The notes under the pieces were generated by a model. That model was given only the letters and a program-made list of their open reading frames with translations, was not told the origin of the DNA and searched no databases. The position numbers were made by a program, and so were the translations under genes. Below are positions 36,358 to 47,184 of a stretch of DNA of 64,000 nucleotides, in pieces. Every line of letters starts with the position of its first letter. Within the stretch, counting starts at the first letter, position 1. The stretch comes from Actinomycetes bacterium (GTDB lineage Bacteria; Actinomycetota; Acidimicrobiia; Acidimicrobiales; RAAP-2), in NCBI GenBank assembly GCA_021791145.1, contig JAJYXE010000013.1:1-64000 (forward strand), in the 5' to 3' direction.

Positions 36358-37353
36358 GGCCAGGAGCGGGCGCTGCGGCGGCGGGTCCGCAGCATCCAGT
36401 CCACGAAGAAGATCACGCGCGCGATGGAGCTGATCGCCGCGTCGCAGATCGTGCGGTCCCTCACGCGCATGACGGCCAACCGCCCCTACCGGGAGGGCAT
36501 GGCGCGCATCGTCGTGGAGGCGGCGAAGGGCGACCCCGCTGCGGCCCAGAAGCTGCTCGGCGAGCCCGCCGAGCGCCGCGCCGTCGTGGTGCTCTCGCTC
36601 GTGGCCGACCGCGGGCTCGCCGGCGCGTACAACGCCTCGACGCTGCGCGCGACCGAGCGCCTGGTGGCCGACCTCGCCTCCCAGGGCATCTCGGTCCGGC
36701 TCTTCACCGTCGGCAAGAAGGCGCCCGCGTACTTCCGCTTCCGCCGCCAGGAGGTGGAGCGGTCGTTCCAGGGGATGAGCGAGCGGCCCACGTGGGGGGA
36801 TGCCCGCACCGTGGCGGCCTCGGTCTCGGCGCCGTTCCTGGCGGGCGAGGTGGACCAGGTGCTCCTCGTCTCGACCCGGTACCGCTCCTCGGGCTCCCAG
36901 GAGGTCGAGGTCCGCCAGCTGCTGCCGCTGCCCGAGCCCGAGGAGGCGGCGGCCCGAGAGCCCGCGTCCGCCGGGCAGACCGCTGCGCAGCCCGCCGGCC
37001 AGTCTGCCGGCCAGCCCGCCGGCCAGTCCGCCGGCCAGTCCGCCGGCCAGCCCGCCGGCCAGTCTGCCGGCCAGCCCGCCGGCTATACCGAGTTCGAGCC
37101 CGACGTGGAGACCCTTCTCGGCCGGCTCGCGCCCCGTGCGGTCGAGTCGGAGATCTTCACGGCGATGCTCGAAGGTGCCGCGTCGTTCTTCACCGCGCAG
37201 CAGCGCGCGATGGCCGCCGCGAGCGACAACGCGGACGAGCTCATCCGGACGCTCACCCGCGTCATGAACCGCGCACGCCAGGACGCGATCACGACCGAGA
37301 TCATGGAGATCGTCGGCGGAGCGGAGGCGCTCCGCCAGTCGAAGGGAGCCTGA
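36349..37353 (+). CDS. atpG: ATP synthase F1 subunit gamma with a repeat insertion
   Basis: The protein has 334 residues from GTG 36349; normal gammas have about 290-305. It is the rotating shaft. The N-terminal helix RRVRSIQSTKKITRAMELIA and the C-terminal helix ELIRTLTRVMNRARQDAITT are intact. Between them, after QLLPLPEPEEAAAREPA, lies a low-complexity insertion of QPAG/QSAG units from eight 12-bp repeats (36988-37083), then the normal YTEFEPDVETLLGRLAPR. Mycobacterial gamma also has an actinobacterial extra loop, but in a different, non-repetitive form as far as I know. Confidence 0.95.
   Translation: MPGGQERALRRRVRSIQSTKKITRAMELIAASQIVRSLTRMTANRPYREGMARIVVEAAKGDPAAAQKLLGEPAERRAVVVLSLVADRGLAGAYNASTLRATERLVADLASQGISVRLFTVGKKAPAYFRFRRQEVERSFQGMSERPTWGDARTVAASVSAPFLAGEVDQVLLVSTRYRSSGSQEVEVRQLLPLPEPEEAAAREPASAGQTAAQPAGQSAGQPAGQSAGQSAGQPAGQSAGQPAGYTEFEPDVETLLGRLAPRAVESEIFTAMLEGAASFFTAQQRAMAAASDNADELIRTLTRVMNRARQDAITTEIMEIVGGAEALRQSKGA
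36988..37083. repeat. 12-bp tandem repeat inside atpG, eight copies
   Basis: Eight units of CAGCCCGCCGGC / CAGTCTGCCGGC / CAGTCCGCCGGC, coding QPAG or QSAG. The unit is a multiple of three, so copy-number change keeps the frame. Confidence 0.92.
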
Positions 37354-38813
<1,460 letters not shown>

Positions 38814-38814
<1 letters not shown>

Positions 38815-39350
38815 TGCCCGACGGCGCCTTCGAGGTCTCGGTGGTCACCCCCGAGGCGCAGCTGCTCCGCACGCAGGCCCGCGCCATCGTGCTGCGCAGC
38901 TCCGACGGCGACCTCACCGTCCTCGACGGCCACACGCCGATCATCACCGACGTGCTCCCCGGCGACGTGCGGGTGGACCCTGCGGAGGGGGACCCGGTGC
39001 ACCTGGCGGTGCACGGCGGCTACCTGCAGGTGGAGACCGGGCAGGGGATCGACGGCGCCGAGGGACGCGCCACCCGGGTCACGCTGCTCGCCGGCACCGC
39101 CGAGCTCGCCGCCCAGATCGACGTCCCACGCGCCGAGCGGGCGCGCGCCGAGGCAGAGGCGCGCGTCGAGGAGCTCCGTCAGGCGGCTGGCCGAGCCGGA
39201 GGCCCAGGGACCGGCGCGGCGGCCGGCGGCGGTGCGCATGCAGGCGGCGAGGGCGAGGGAGCGCTGCCCGAGGACGTCGAGCTGGCCGAGGCGGAGGCCG
39301 CGCTCGAGCGCGCGCGGGTCCGCCTCGAGGTCGCCGGCGTCACCGCGTAG
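38814..39350 (+). CDS. atpC: ATP synthase F1 subunit epsilon
   Basis: The protein has 178 residues, longer than the usual 120-140. The N-terminal beta-sandwich is normal (FEVSVVTPEAQLLRTQARAI, LTVLDGHTPIITDVLPG, and VTLLAGTAELAAQIDVPRA). The C-terminal helices are split by a Gly/Ala-rich insertion (about residues 125-150, GRAGGPGTGAAAGGGAHAGG) before a last helix (VELAEAEAALERARVRLEV). The C-terminal domain of epsilon regulates ATP hydrolysis, so the insertion may matter. Confidence 0.92.
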
Positions 39351-39381
39351 CTCGTCCGCGCCTCGCGCGCCAGCGCCAGCG

Positions 39382-39419
39382 CCCTCACGGCGCCGGCCCC
39401 GCCCCCTCACGGCGCCGGC
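39382..39419. repeat. 16-bp direct repeat after atpC with GC hairpin potential
   Basis: CCCTCACGGCGCCGGC occurs at 39382-39397 and 39404-39419. Each copy contains the self-complementary GCCGGC/GGCGCC core. Its place 32 bases after the atpC stop suggests a role in ending the operon transcript, but there is no U-tract. Confidence 0.45.
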
Positions 39420-39475
39420 GCCCGCTGAGGTACGCTTTTGTCGGGGAACGGTGGGTCGGCCGAGAGGGGATCGTC

Positions 39476-39832
39476 ATGGAACGTCGCCGCCGCGTGCCGC
39501 GGCAGCTTGCCGGGTGGACAGGGAAGTACTGCGTGGAGGGCGACGTCCCCGAAGCGTGGTACGAGTGCCACGTGCTCGACATCTCGGTCATCGGTGTCGG
39601 CATCGAGATGTTCGGTCCGGTGCCCGACCCCGCTGGCCTCCTCGGCCGGCGCGTGATCGTGGAGGCCAACACGCCGACCGGCGCCTCGCTCAGCGTTCGT
39701 GCCCGCGGCGAGGTCAGGAACGTCGGCGCTGGCGCCCGGGGGGGTACGCGGGTGGGGATGGAGTTTGTGGACCTGACCGAGACCGAGCGGTCGATCCTGG
39801 ACGCGCTCGCGATGATGGGCACCCTGTGGTGA
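39476..39832 (+). CDS. PilZ-domain protein
   Basis: The protein has 118 residues. ATG 39476 follows GAGAGGGG. The c-di-GMP-binding motifs are RRRRVPRQ (the RxxxR arm) and LDISVIGVG (the D/NxSxxG turn), followed by the beta-barrel up to GMEFVDLTETERSILD. A single-domain PilZ protein is normally an effector that binds c-di-GMP and then acts on another protein. No partner is evident nearby. Confidence 0.85.
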   Translation: MERRRRVPRQLAGWTGKYCVEGDVPEAWYECHVLDISVIGVGIEMFGPVPDPAGLLGRRVIVEANTPTGASLSVRARGEVRNVGAGARGGTRVGMEFVDLTETERSILDALAMMGTLW

Positions 39833-39894
39833 CCGGCGGCTTCCCGAGGTGACGGGCAGCTCCCCGAGGTGACGGGCAGCGGGCGGCGGGGCCG

Positions 39895-41046
39895 TCAGGC
39901 CGGCACCCTGCGGAAGTACCGGCTGAGGGTCTCTCCCTGGCGCTGGTACGACGAGCCGATCGTCGGGCCATAGAGGATCTCGGGCGGTTCCAGCATGCGC
40001 TCGAAGGTCAGCTTGCAGACCGTCTGGCCGTGCTCGATCATGAAGGGCACGTCGTGCGCGCGGACCTCGAGCGCGGCGCGCGAACCTCGGAACTCGCCCG
40101 CCGGGTCGTAGCCGAAGCCCGGGTCGAAGAACCCGGCGTAGTGGGTGCGCAGCTCCCCGCTCGTCGGGTCGTAGGCGGTCATCTCCGCCGCCAGGTCCGG
40201 TGGCACCGAGACCGCGTCGTCGGACATGAGCAGGTAGAACTTGTTGGGCGAGAGCACGATCCGGTCGCCTCGCTCGCGTACCACCGGGCTCCAGAAGGGC
40301 TCGGGGTCGAGCTCTCCGCCGCGGGTGAGGTCGAGCAGCGGCGCGTTGTCCCGCGCGCAGTAGCCGACGCGGCCCTGCTCGTCCCCGCGCAGGTCGAGGC
40401 CGAGGAAGAGGCCGTTCGACAAGATGAGGTCCTCGGTGGGCACGGGCCGCTCGGCGCGGTAGAGGAGCGGCTGGCGCTCGTGCACCTCCCGGATCTCTGC
40501 GTCGGTGAGCGCGGGCTGCCTGATCGCCAGGCGGAGCTGGTTGAGCGTGAGGTCCTCGCGGACCCGGATCGCGAAGGACAGCGGCACCACCTCGAGGTAC
40601 AGCACGCCGTCGTAGCCGTTGGCGATCTCGTCGAACCGCTCGCTGTGGTCGGTCACCACCCGCGTGAAGACGTCGATGCGGCCGGTCGAGCTCTTGGGGT
40701 TCGCCTTGCCGCGCAGCCCCTCGGGGAGGTGCAGCCGCTCCTTCAGCTCGACCAGGTAAGGGTGGCCGACCTCGAGCATCGCGCCACGCCGCAGGTCGAT
40801 CTCGTCGAGGGTGTACTCCTCGAGCTTGGCGGCGACCGTGTCGCGTCCGGGTAAGAAGCTGCACCTGATGCGGTAGGCGGTCTCGCCAAGCCGCAGGTCC
40901 AGGCTCGCGGGTTGGACATTCTCGGGCGGGATCTTGAACCGGCCGGCGTCGACGTAGCCGGCGCTGATCGCGTGCTCGATGAGCTGGCCCGGCAGGACGC
41001 CGTGACCCCCACGGGACAGCCCGGGCACGTGGTGGGGCACAGCCAT
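39895..41046 (-). CDS. dCTP deaminase-like protein (PF06559 family)
   Basis: The protein has 383 residues. It has two dUTPase/Dcd-like halves: the first with PASLDLRLGETAYRIRCSFL and KANPKSSTGRIDVFTRVV, the second with LSPNKFYLLMSDDAVSVPPD, YAGFFDPGFGYDPAG and ALEVRAHDVPFMIEHGQTVC. This matches the 2'-deoxycytidine 5'-triphosphate deaminase family of about 370 residues known from several phyla. It would turn dCTP into dUTP for dTMP synthesis. The SSTGR segment contains the conserved Ser and Arg. Confidence 0.85.
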   Translation of the reverse strand: MAVPHHVPGLSRGGHGVLPGQLIEHAISAGYVDAGRFKIPPENVQPASLDLRLGETAYRIRCSFLPGRDTVAAKLEEYTLDEIDLRRGAMLEVGHPYLVELKERLHLPEGLRGKANPKSSTGRIDVFTRVVTDHSERFDEIANGYDGVLYLEVVPLSFAIRVREDLTLNQLRLAIRQPALTDAEIREVHERQPLLYRAERPVPTEDLILSNGLFLGLDLRGDEQGRVGYCARDNAPLLDLTRGGELDPEPFWSPVVRERGDRIVLSPNKFYLLMSDDAVSVPPDLAAEMTAYDPTSGELRTHYAGFFDPGFGYDPAGEFRGSRAALEVRAHDVPFMIEHGQTVCKLTFERMLEPPEILYGPTIGSSYQRQGETLSRYFRRVPA

Positions 41047-41135
41047 CGGGGGATGATATGCCTGTGGCGGGCGGCCCGCGCCGGGCCGTCGTGCGCACAG
41101 CGCTACCGACCAATTCGACGAGCAGAGGAGCCCCC

Positions 41136-41618
41136 ATGGAAGAGATCACGATGCGCAGCGCGCAATTCGAGGACGGCGGGCCCATGCCCCTCTCCGCCGC
41201 GCACGAGAGCGTCGGCGGGCAGAACAAGAGCCCCCAGCTCTCGTGGCACGGCGTCCCTGCGGGGACCAAGAGCCTCGCGCTTACCTGCTGGGACCCCGAC
41301 GCCCCGACCGCCGTGGGGTTCTCGCACTGGATCCGCGTCGGCATGCCCGCGTCCTTGGAGGAGCTCGCCGAGGGCGCGGGGAGCGAGAGCGGCGACTGGC
41401 AGGACGGGATCACCGACTGGGGAGAGCGTGGCTACGGCGGCATGGCGCCGCCGAAGGGCGATCTGCCCCACCACTACCAGTTCACGCTCTACGCGCTCGA
41501 CGCCGAGGCGGCGGACCTCGGACTCGACGACCGTTCGACCTACGCGAAGCTCCGGTTCCTCGTGCGGGGGCACGTCCTCGCACAGGGCACCATCACTGGG
41601 ACGTTCGCCGTCAGCTGA
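41136..41618 (+). CDS. PEBP / YbhB-YbcL family protein
   Basis: The protein has 160 residues. ATG 41136 follows AGAGGAG. The fold is shown by AHESVGGQNKSPQLSWHGVP, LTCWDPDAPTAVGFSHWIRV, GYGGMAPPKGDLPHHYQFTL and YALDAEAADLGL. Bacterial members bind phospholipid-like or phosphorylated ligands; their physiological role is mostly unknown. Confidence 0.9.
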   Translation: MEEITMRSAQFEDGGPMPLSAAHESVGGQNKSPQLSWHGVPAGTKSLALTCWDPDAPTAVGFSHWIRVGMPASLEELAEGAGSESGDWQDGITDWGERGYGGMAPPKGDLPHHYQFTLYALDAEAADLGLDDRSTYAKLRFLVRGHVLAQGTITGTFAVS

Positions 41619-41683
41619 GCCGGGCTCTGTCGCCGGGTGAGGCTGAGAGGAGCGCGCGCGACGGGACGGTAGCTTGGTCCGCC

Positions 41684-42732
<1,049 letters not shown>

Positions 42733-42733
<1 letters not shown>

Positions 42734-43536
42734 TGGCCCTCTCGAGAGCCGTCGCGCGCGACGGCACCCGCCCGCTGTGGCTGCGCTCCCTCGGGTACTG
42801 GGCGTTCCAGTACAAGCGGACGTGGCGGAGCTCGGTGACCACGAGCTTCCTCGAGCCGCTGCTCTACCTCGCGGCGATGGGGATCGGTCTCGGCACGCTC
42901 GTCGACCACCACGTCCACCACGTCCAGGGCGTGAGCTACCTCACCTTCGTGGGGCCCGGGCTCCTCGCGTCGGCCGCCATGCAGGTCGGGGTGAGCGAGT
43001 CGACGTACCCGGTGATGGGCGCGATCAAGTGGATCAAGACCTACCATGCGATGCTCGCCACGCCGCTGCGCGTGATCGACGTGCTGGCGGGCCACTTCGC
43101 GTGGATCGCGCTGCGTCTCACGATGGTCTCGGCGATCTTCCTCGGGATCCTCGCCGCGTTCGGCCTCACCCGCTCCGCCGAGGCGCTGCTCACGATCCCC
43201 GCCGCCGTGCTCACCGGGCTCGCCTTCGCCGCGCCGATCATGGCCTTCGCCGCCACCCAGGAGAAGGACGCCGCCTTCTCGGTGATCTACCGCTTCGGCG
43301 TCGTGCCCCTCTTCCTGTTCTCGGGCATCTTCTTCCCGATCACGCGGCTCCCCGGCTGGTTGCAGCCCGTGGCCTGGGCCACCCCCCTGTACCACGGCGT
43401 GGCCCTCTGCCGCGCCCTGGTCCTCGGGCAGGCGGCGGCGGGAAGCTCGATCGAGCACACGGCGTACCTCGTCGCGCTGATCGTGGCGGGGTACGGCGCC
43501 GCGACGCTTACGTACAGAAGGCGGCTCGTCGTATGA
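42733..43536 (+). CDS. ABC-2 exporter permease 1
   Basis: The protein has 267 residues, six membrane helices of the ABC2_membrane type, for example SFLEPLLYLAAMGIGLGTLV, SYLTFVGPGLLASAAMQVGV and the FLFSGIFFPITRLPGWLQPV turn before the last helices. NodJ-like. It overlaps the ATPase by one base and permease 2 by four bases (ATGA, 43533-43536). Confidence 0.88.
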
Positions 43537-44378
43537 GCGCCACGGTGGCGCCCCGCCGCGCCGCCGGCCCGCCGTCGAGAGGCACGGCGCTTCGGATCAC
43601 CCCCGCCGCGCTCATCGGCACGAGGCGCGCCGTGCACATGGTGGAGAGGAACGTCTACGTCTACCGGCGGGGCTGGATCTTCCTCGTGTCGGGCTTCTTC
43701 GAGCCGTTCTTCTACCTGCTCTCGATCGGGATCGGCATGAGCGCGCTCGTCGGCCCGCTGCGCGTGGGAAGCGAGGTCGTGGCCTACCCGGTCTTCGTCG
43801 CGCCCGGTCTGCTGGCGGCGTCCGCGATGAACGGCGCCCTCTTCGACTCGACGTTCAACCTCTTCCACAAGCTCAAGTTCGCCAAGACCTACGAGTCGGT
43901 CCTCTCGACGCCGCTCACCGTGAGCGACGTGGCGACGGGCGAGATGGGCTGGTCGCTCATCCGCTCCGGCCTGTACGCGCTCTCGTTCATGTGCGTGATG
44001 GCCGCGCTCGGCTACGTCGGGACCGGCTGGGCGGTGCTGTGCTATCCCGAGGCGCTGCTCGTGGCCTTCGCGTTCTCCGCCGTCGGGATGTCGGCGACCA
44101 CGTACCTGCGCAGCTGGCAGGACTTCGACATGGTCCTGCTCGCCATCCTGCCGATGTTCCTCTTCTCGGCGACCTTCTACCCCCTCACGGTCTTCCCCGG
44201 CTGGCTGCAATGCGTGGTGCGCATCACGCCCCTCTACCAGGGGGTGGCGCTCCTTCGCGGCACGGACCTCGGGATCTTTGACTGGGCGATGGCCGGCCAC
44301 GCCGCGTACCTGGCCGTCTTGGGGCTCGCCGGCCTCGTTGTCACCGGCAAGCGGCTGGGGACCCTGCTCCTCCCCTGA
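43533..44378 (+). CDS. ABC-2 exporter permease 2
   Basis: The protein has 281 residues, paralogous to permease 1: SGFFEPFFYLLSIGIGMSAL, VFVAPGLLAASAMNGALFDS, FLFSATFYPLTVFPGWLQCV, and PLYQGVALLRG. So the exporter is probably a heterodimer. An N-terminal Arg/Pro extension precedes the first helix. The cargo is not indicated by the neighbours. It ends convergently with the 2'-5' RNA ligase gene. Confidence 0.88.
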   Translation: MSATVAPRRAAGPPSRGTALRITPAALIGTRRAVHMVERNVYVYRRGWIFLVSGFFEPFFYLLSIGIGMSALVGPLRVGSEVVAYPVFVAPGLLAASAMNGALFDSTFNLFHKLKFAKTYESVLSTPLTVSDVATGEMGWSLIRSGLYALSFMCVMAALGYVGTGWAVLCYPEALLVAFAFSAVGMSATTYLRSWQDFDMVLLAILPMFLFSATFYPLTVFPGWLQCVVRITPLYQGVALLRGTDLGIFDWAMAGHAAYLAVLGLAGLVVTGKRLGTLLLP

Positions 44379-44535
44379 GCTGGTCTGGCCGTCCGGGGCC
44401 GGATGGGACGACAGCTCTCTCGATCCCCGGCTCGAACAGCCACCGGGCAGCGAAAGCCAAGCTTGCCCGTCTGGACCGAAGAGTCGTGCACCTGCGCCGA
44501 GAAGCCCATCACCAGCTCACGTGGGGACCTGCTGG

Positions 44536-45081
44536 TCACGCCTCGTCGGAGGCGCCGAGGAACGGCAGGCGCTCGCGCACGTGCCAGCGCCGGCCGTCGA
44601 ACACCGACAGATCGGCCGCGTCGACGGTGGTCTTCAGGGGAAGCTTCGGGCGCAGGTCTCGCTCGGCGGCCTCGAGCGCCGCATCTGTCGCCGCGTCAGC
44701 CACGGTCAAGTGGGGGACGACGTCCTCGTGCTTGCCGCCGTAGGGCGGCGCCTCCGGCCAACGCTCCACCAGTCGGGCGGTCAGGTCCCGGAATCCCCTT
44801 GTCGGCTCCGGCGCCAGGTACAAGACGCCGGTGAACCGCCCCACTCGGCTGAACGTCACCTCGAACGGCGCAGTCTTGGCGCACTCGGCCCGCAGCGCCT
44901 CGAGCACCGACGCGCTCAGCAAGGCGTCGGGCAGGAACGGGGACACGACGGTGACGTGTGCGGGCACCCCGTAGGCCGCCGAGCTGTCGAAGCGAGCTCG
45001 CCACGGCGACACGAGGGGCTCGGCTGCCGGGACCGGCACAGCAATTGCGGACTCACCTCGTTCGAACGGCACCTGTTCCAT
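44536..45081 (-). CDS. 2'-5' RNA ligase / cyclic phosphodiesterase family protein
   Basis: The protein has 181 residues from ATG 45081. The two HxT/S motifs are HVTVVSPFLP and HLTVADAATD, about 85 residues apart, with PFEVTFSRVGRFTGVLYLAP between, as in the 2H phosphoesterase fold. Family members cleave or join 2',5' RNA bonds or cyclic phosphates. The frame is open far upstream through the 45101-45172 repeats, but the ATG before EQVPFERGESAIAVPVP suits the family start. No good ribosome site. Confidence 0.8.
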   Translation of the reverse strand: MEQVPFERGESAIAVPVPAAEPLVSPWRARFDSSAAYGVPAHVTVVSPFLPDALLSASVLEALRAECAKTAPFEVTFSRVGRFTGVLYLAPEPTRGFRDLTARLVERWPEAPPYGGKHEDVVPHLTVADAATDAALEAAERDLRPKLPLKTTVDAADLSVFDGRRWHVRERLPFLGASDEA

Positions 45082-45100
45082 GCAGCCCACTGTCGCGCCG

Positions 45101-45172
45101 GGTGTCGCAGCCCGGGTGTCGCAGCCCGGGTGTCGCAGCCCGGGTGTCGCAGCCCGGGTGTCGCAGCCCTCC
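45101..45172. repeat. 15-bp tandem repeat, five copies
   Basis: Units of GGTGTCGCAGCCCGG at 45101, 45116, 45131 and 45146, with a last copy at 45161 ending in a variant. It is located 20 bases upstream of the RNA ligase start, in the divergent space before the membrane protein gene. Confidence 0.95.
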
Positions 45173-45323
45173 GGGGTACCGCGGCAACCGGGGTTCATCG
45201 GAGTCCATTGCAGCCGATGTGAGAAGAGCTGGTTTGGCATCCCCGCGACGGCGGGTAACAGCGCGCACGGACCGCGATTCCAACGGCGAGCACGATCTCG
45301 CTGCGACCCCGAGGAGGAGTGCG

Positions 45324-46109
45324 ATGTCATCAGCAGCCAGGCAGTACGTGACAACGACGGTTCCGGAAGCCACATCGAGACCGCGGCTCGTCCCCGCCAA
45401 GGGGGTGATCACGACACGGCCGGCAGTCCCCGTCAGTGTCGTGGTGCTCGGGATCATCGCGCTGCTGGTTGCCGCGTGGGGCGCTGCGGCGCCCTTCGCC
45501 GGCCCGGACTTCGGCTTCGTCGCTGACCGCGCGACCGCGTGGCAATGGTCGGTGACGAGCGCGTGCCTGGGGCTCGGTCCGGGCGTGGTGGCGCTCGTCG
45601 CGTCGTTGGTCGTGGTCGGCGTAGCGAACCGGACGTCATACGCGCGTCGCGCCGACCTGTTGGTGCTGGGGCTCGCCGTCGCGCTGTGCGGCGCGTGGTT
45701 CGTCGTCGGCCAGTACGTCTGGCCAGTCATCTACAAGAGGCTGTACATCGTGCCGTCCGATGTGAACCACTTCATGTGGGAGGAGCTCGCATTCGCGATC
45801 GGTCCGGGGGTCATCTTGGTCTTCTGCGGTGCGGTGTTCATGGGATGGGCCGTGCGACGGCAGCTTGCGGTCGTGACGGACCGGTATTCCCAGACGCTGC
45901 CCACCACCGTGCCACAGGACACAGGCATGGTGACCGCGAGCTCTCGGGCTGGGTCGCCGTCAGCGGCCACCACCGGGACGATGGCGCCGCCTGCCCCCAC
46001 CTCGACGATGGCACCGCCAGACTTCAGCTCGACTCCCCCCAGCGAAAGTCCGTTCACCGGGGAACGGGTCGGCGAACGTCCCGTCGGAGAGGAGCCGCCC
46101 GGGCGGTAG
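45324..46109 (+). CDS. Four-helix membrane protein of unknown function
   Basis: The protein has 261 residues. ATG 45324 follows GAGGAGG. Four hydrophobic helices are clear: VSVVVLGIIALLVAAWGAAA, LGPGVVALVASLVVVGVA, LLVLGLAVALCGAWFVVGQY and GVILVFCGAVFMGWAV. The C-terminal 85 residues are a Pro/Ser/Thr tail with APPAPTSTMAPPDFSSTPPS. I do not recognise a family. The 3' end meets the GNAT gene convergently; an 18-bp repeat (CTCAGCGTGCGTGCAGCG, 46120-46137 and 46141-46158) lies between the stops. Confidence 0.65.
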   Translation: MSSAARQYVTTTVPEATSRPRLVPAKGVITTRPAVPVSVVVLGIIALLVAAWGAAAPFAGPDFGFVADRATAWQWSVTSACLGLGPGVVALVASLVVVGVANRTSYARRADLLVLGLAVALCGAWFVVGQYVWPVIYKRLYIVPSDVNHFMWEELAFAIGPGVILVFCGAVFMGWAVRRQLAVVTDRYSQTLPTTVPQDTGMVTASSRAGSPSAATTGTMAPPAPTSTMAPPDFSSTPPSESPFTGERVGERPVGEEPPGR

Positions 46110-46141
46110 CTCGTCTCGTCTCAGCGTGCGTGCAGCGGCTC

Positions 46142-46951
46142 TCAGCGTGCGTGCAGCGCCGCCAAGGCTGCCGGATCGATGTCGCGGTCGCAGAAGAGCA
46201 GTCGGCGCCCCGCCGGCTCTGTGCCTTCCCACACGAGGCGGAGGCCGACCTTGGTGGCGACGGCGCGTGACGCTGCGTTGTGGGCCAGCACCGACGCCAC
46301 GATCGGGGGACCCGGATCGACCATCCTCGCGGCGCCGATCGCGGCCGTTGCGAGCTCGGTCGCGTAGCCGTTCCCCTGGAGCTCGGGACGGATCCGGTAG
46401 TAGAGGTTCCACGCAGCTGTCGCGTACAGCCGGCAGCCGCCTACGCCGGCGAAGGTGCTGTCCCGTCCCCGGAGGGCGTCCCGTCCCCAAAGTGAGTCCC
46501 GTCCCCGCAGGGACTCCCGTCCCCGGAGGGACACCCGTCCCCGGAGGCGGACGGACCAGTACCCCAGGCCGTCCAGCTCCCAGCTCCGCTCCTCGCGGGC
46601 GAGCTGCTCTGCCGTGCGGTCGGGACTGGTGTGCACGCCCGAGGGGAAGTGCCGCCAGACCCGCGGGTCCGCCATCAGCGCGTAGGCATCTGCCAGGTCG
46701 GACATGGACAGGGCAGAGAGCTCCAGCCGTTGCGTGAGGAGGTGGCGCAGGTTGCCGTCCACGGCCCCCAGCCGCGGCAGCCCCCCAGCCCGAACAGCCG
46801 GCACAGCCTCCCCGCCCGGCACAGCCTCCCCGCCCGGCACAGCCTCCCCGCCCGGCACAGCCTCCCCGCCCGGCACAGCCTCCCCGCCCGGCACAGCCTC
46901 CCCGCCCCGCCGGCCTGGTCCGTGCATGCCCACGTCCGAAGTTCCTCTCAC
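46142..46951 (-). CDS. GNAT-family N-acetyltransferase (RimJ-like) with repeat insertions
   Basis: About 269 residues. The GTG at 46951 has AGGAG at good spacing; a GTG at 46762 would remove the N-terminal repeats. The fold is RLELSALSMSDLADAYALMA, RVWRHFPSG, LGYWSVRLRG, then YYRIRPELQGNGYATELATA (acetyl-CoA loop) and HNAASRAVATKVGLRLVWEG. Two repeat-made insertions are present: GGEAVP x6 near the N-terminus (46800-46907), and five 18-bp units (46460-46549, coding LRGRxS-type steps) inside the fold between strands. The insertion in the middle of a GNAT fold is unusual and would have to form a loop. Confidence 0.75.
   Translation of the reverse strand: MRGTSDVGMHGPGRRGGEAVPGGEAVPGGEAVPGGEAVPGGEAVPGGEAVPAVRAGGLPRLGAVDGNLRHLLTQRLELSALSMSDLADAYALMADPRVWRHFPSGVHTSPDRTAEQLAREERSWELDGLGYWSVRLRGRVSLRGRESLRGRDSLWGRDALRGRDSTFAGVGGCRLYATAAWNLYYRIRPELQGNGYATELATAAIGAARMVDPGPPIVASVLAHNAASRAVATKVGLRLVWEGTEPAGRRLLFCDRDIDPAALAALHAR
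46460..46549. repeat. 18-bp imperfect repeat within the GNAT gene, five copies
   Basis: Units like GTCCCGTCCCCGGAGGGC at 46460, 46478, 46496, 46514 and 46532, coding a basic loop in the acetyltransferase. Confidence 0.85.
46800..46907. repeat. 18-bp tandem repeat, six copies
   Basis: GGCACAGCCTCCCCGCCC six times without mismatch. In the GNAT frame it codes GGEAVP units. Confidence 0.95.
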
Positions 46952-46998
46952 GGGTCTCCTGGCGGCGTCCAATCGGCCCTTGCTCAGCACGACAACAC

Positions 46999-47094
46999 CC
47001 GACCAGGCATCCGACCAGGCGTCCGACCAGGCGTCCGAGCAGGCCTCCGACCAGGCATCCGACCAGGCCTCCGACCAGGCATCCGACCAGGCCT
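46999..47094. repeat. 12-bp tandem repeat, eight copies
   Basis: Units of CCGACCAGGCAT or its CGT/CCT variants from 46999 to 47094, between the divergent GNAT and aldo/keto reductase genes. It is probably non-coding, although open in several frames. Confidence 0.93.
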
Positions 47095-47184
47095 CGTTCC
47101 CCTCTCCGACGTCCCCCAAACGACCCGCTGACGCGGACCTCCCAAGGGTGCGCCGGAGGCCTCCGGCCCGCTAGACCATCGACC

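Noticed and set aside
45101..47094. Repeat arrays as possible CRISPR
   Set aside because: The repeats are directly adjacent with no unique spacers, units of 12-18 bp are too short, and there are no cas genes in the window.
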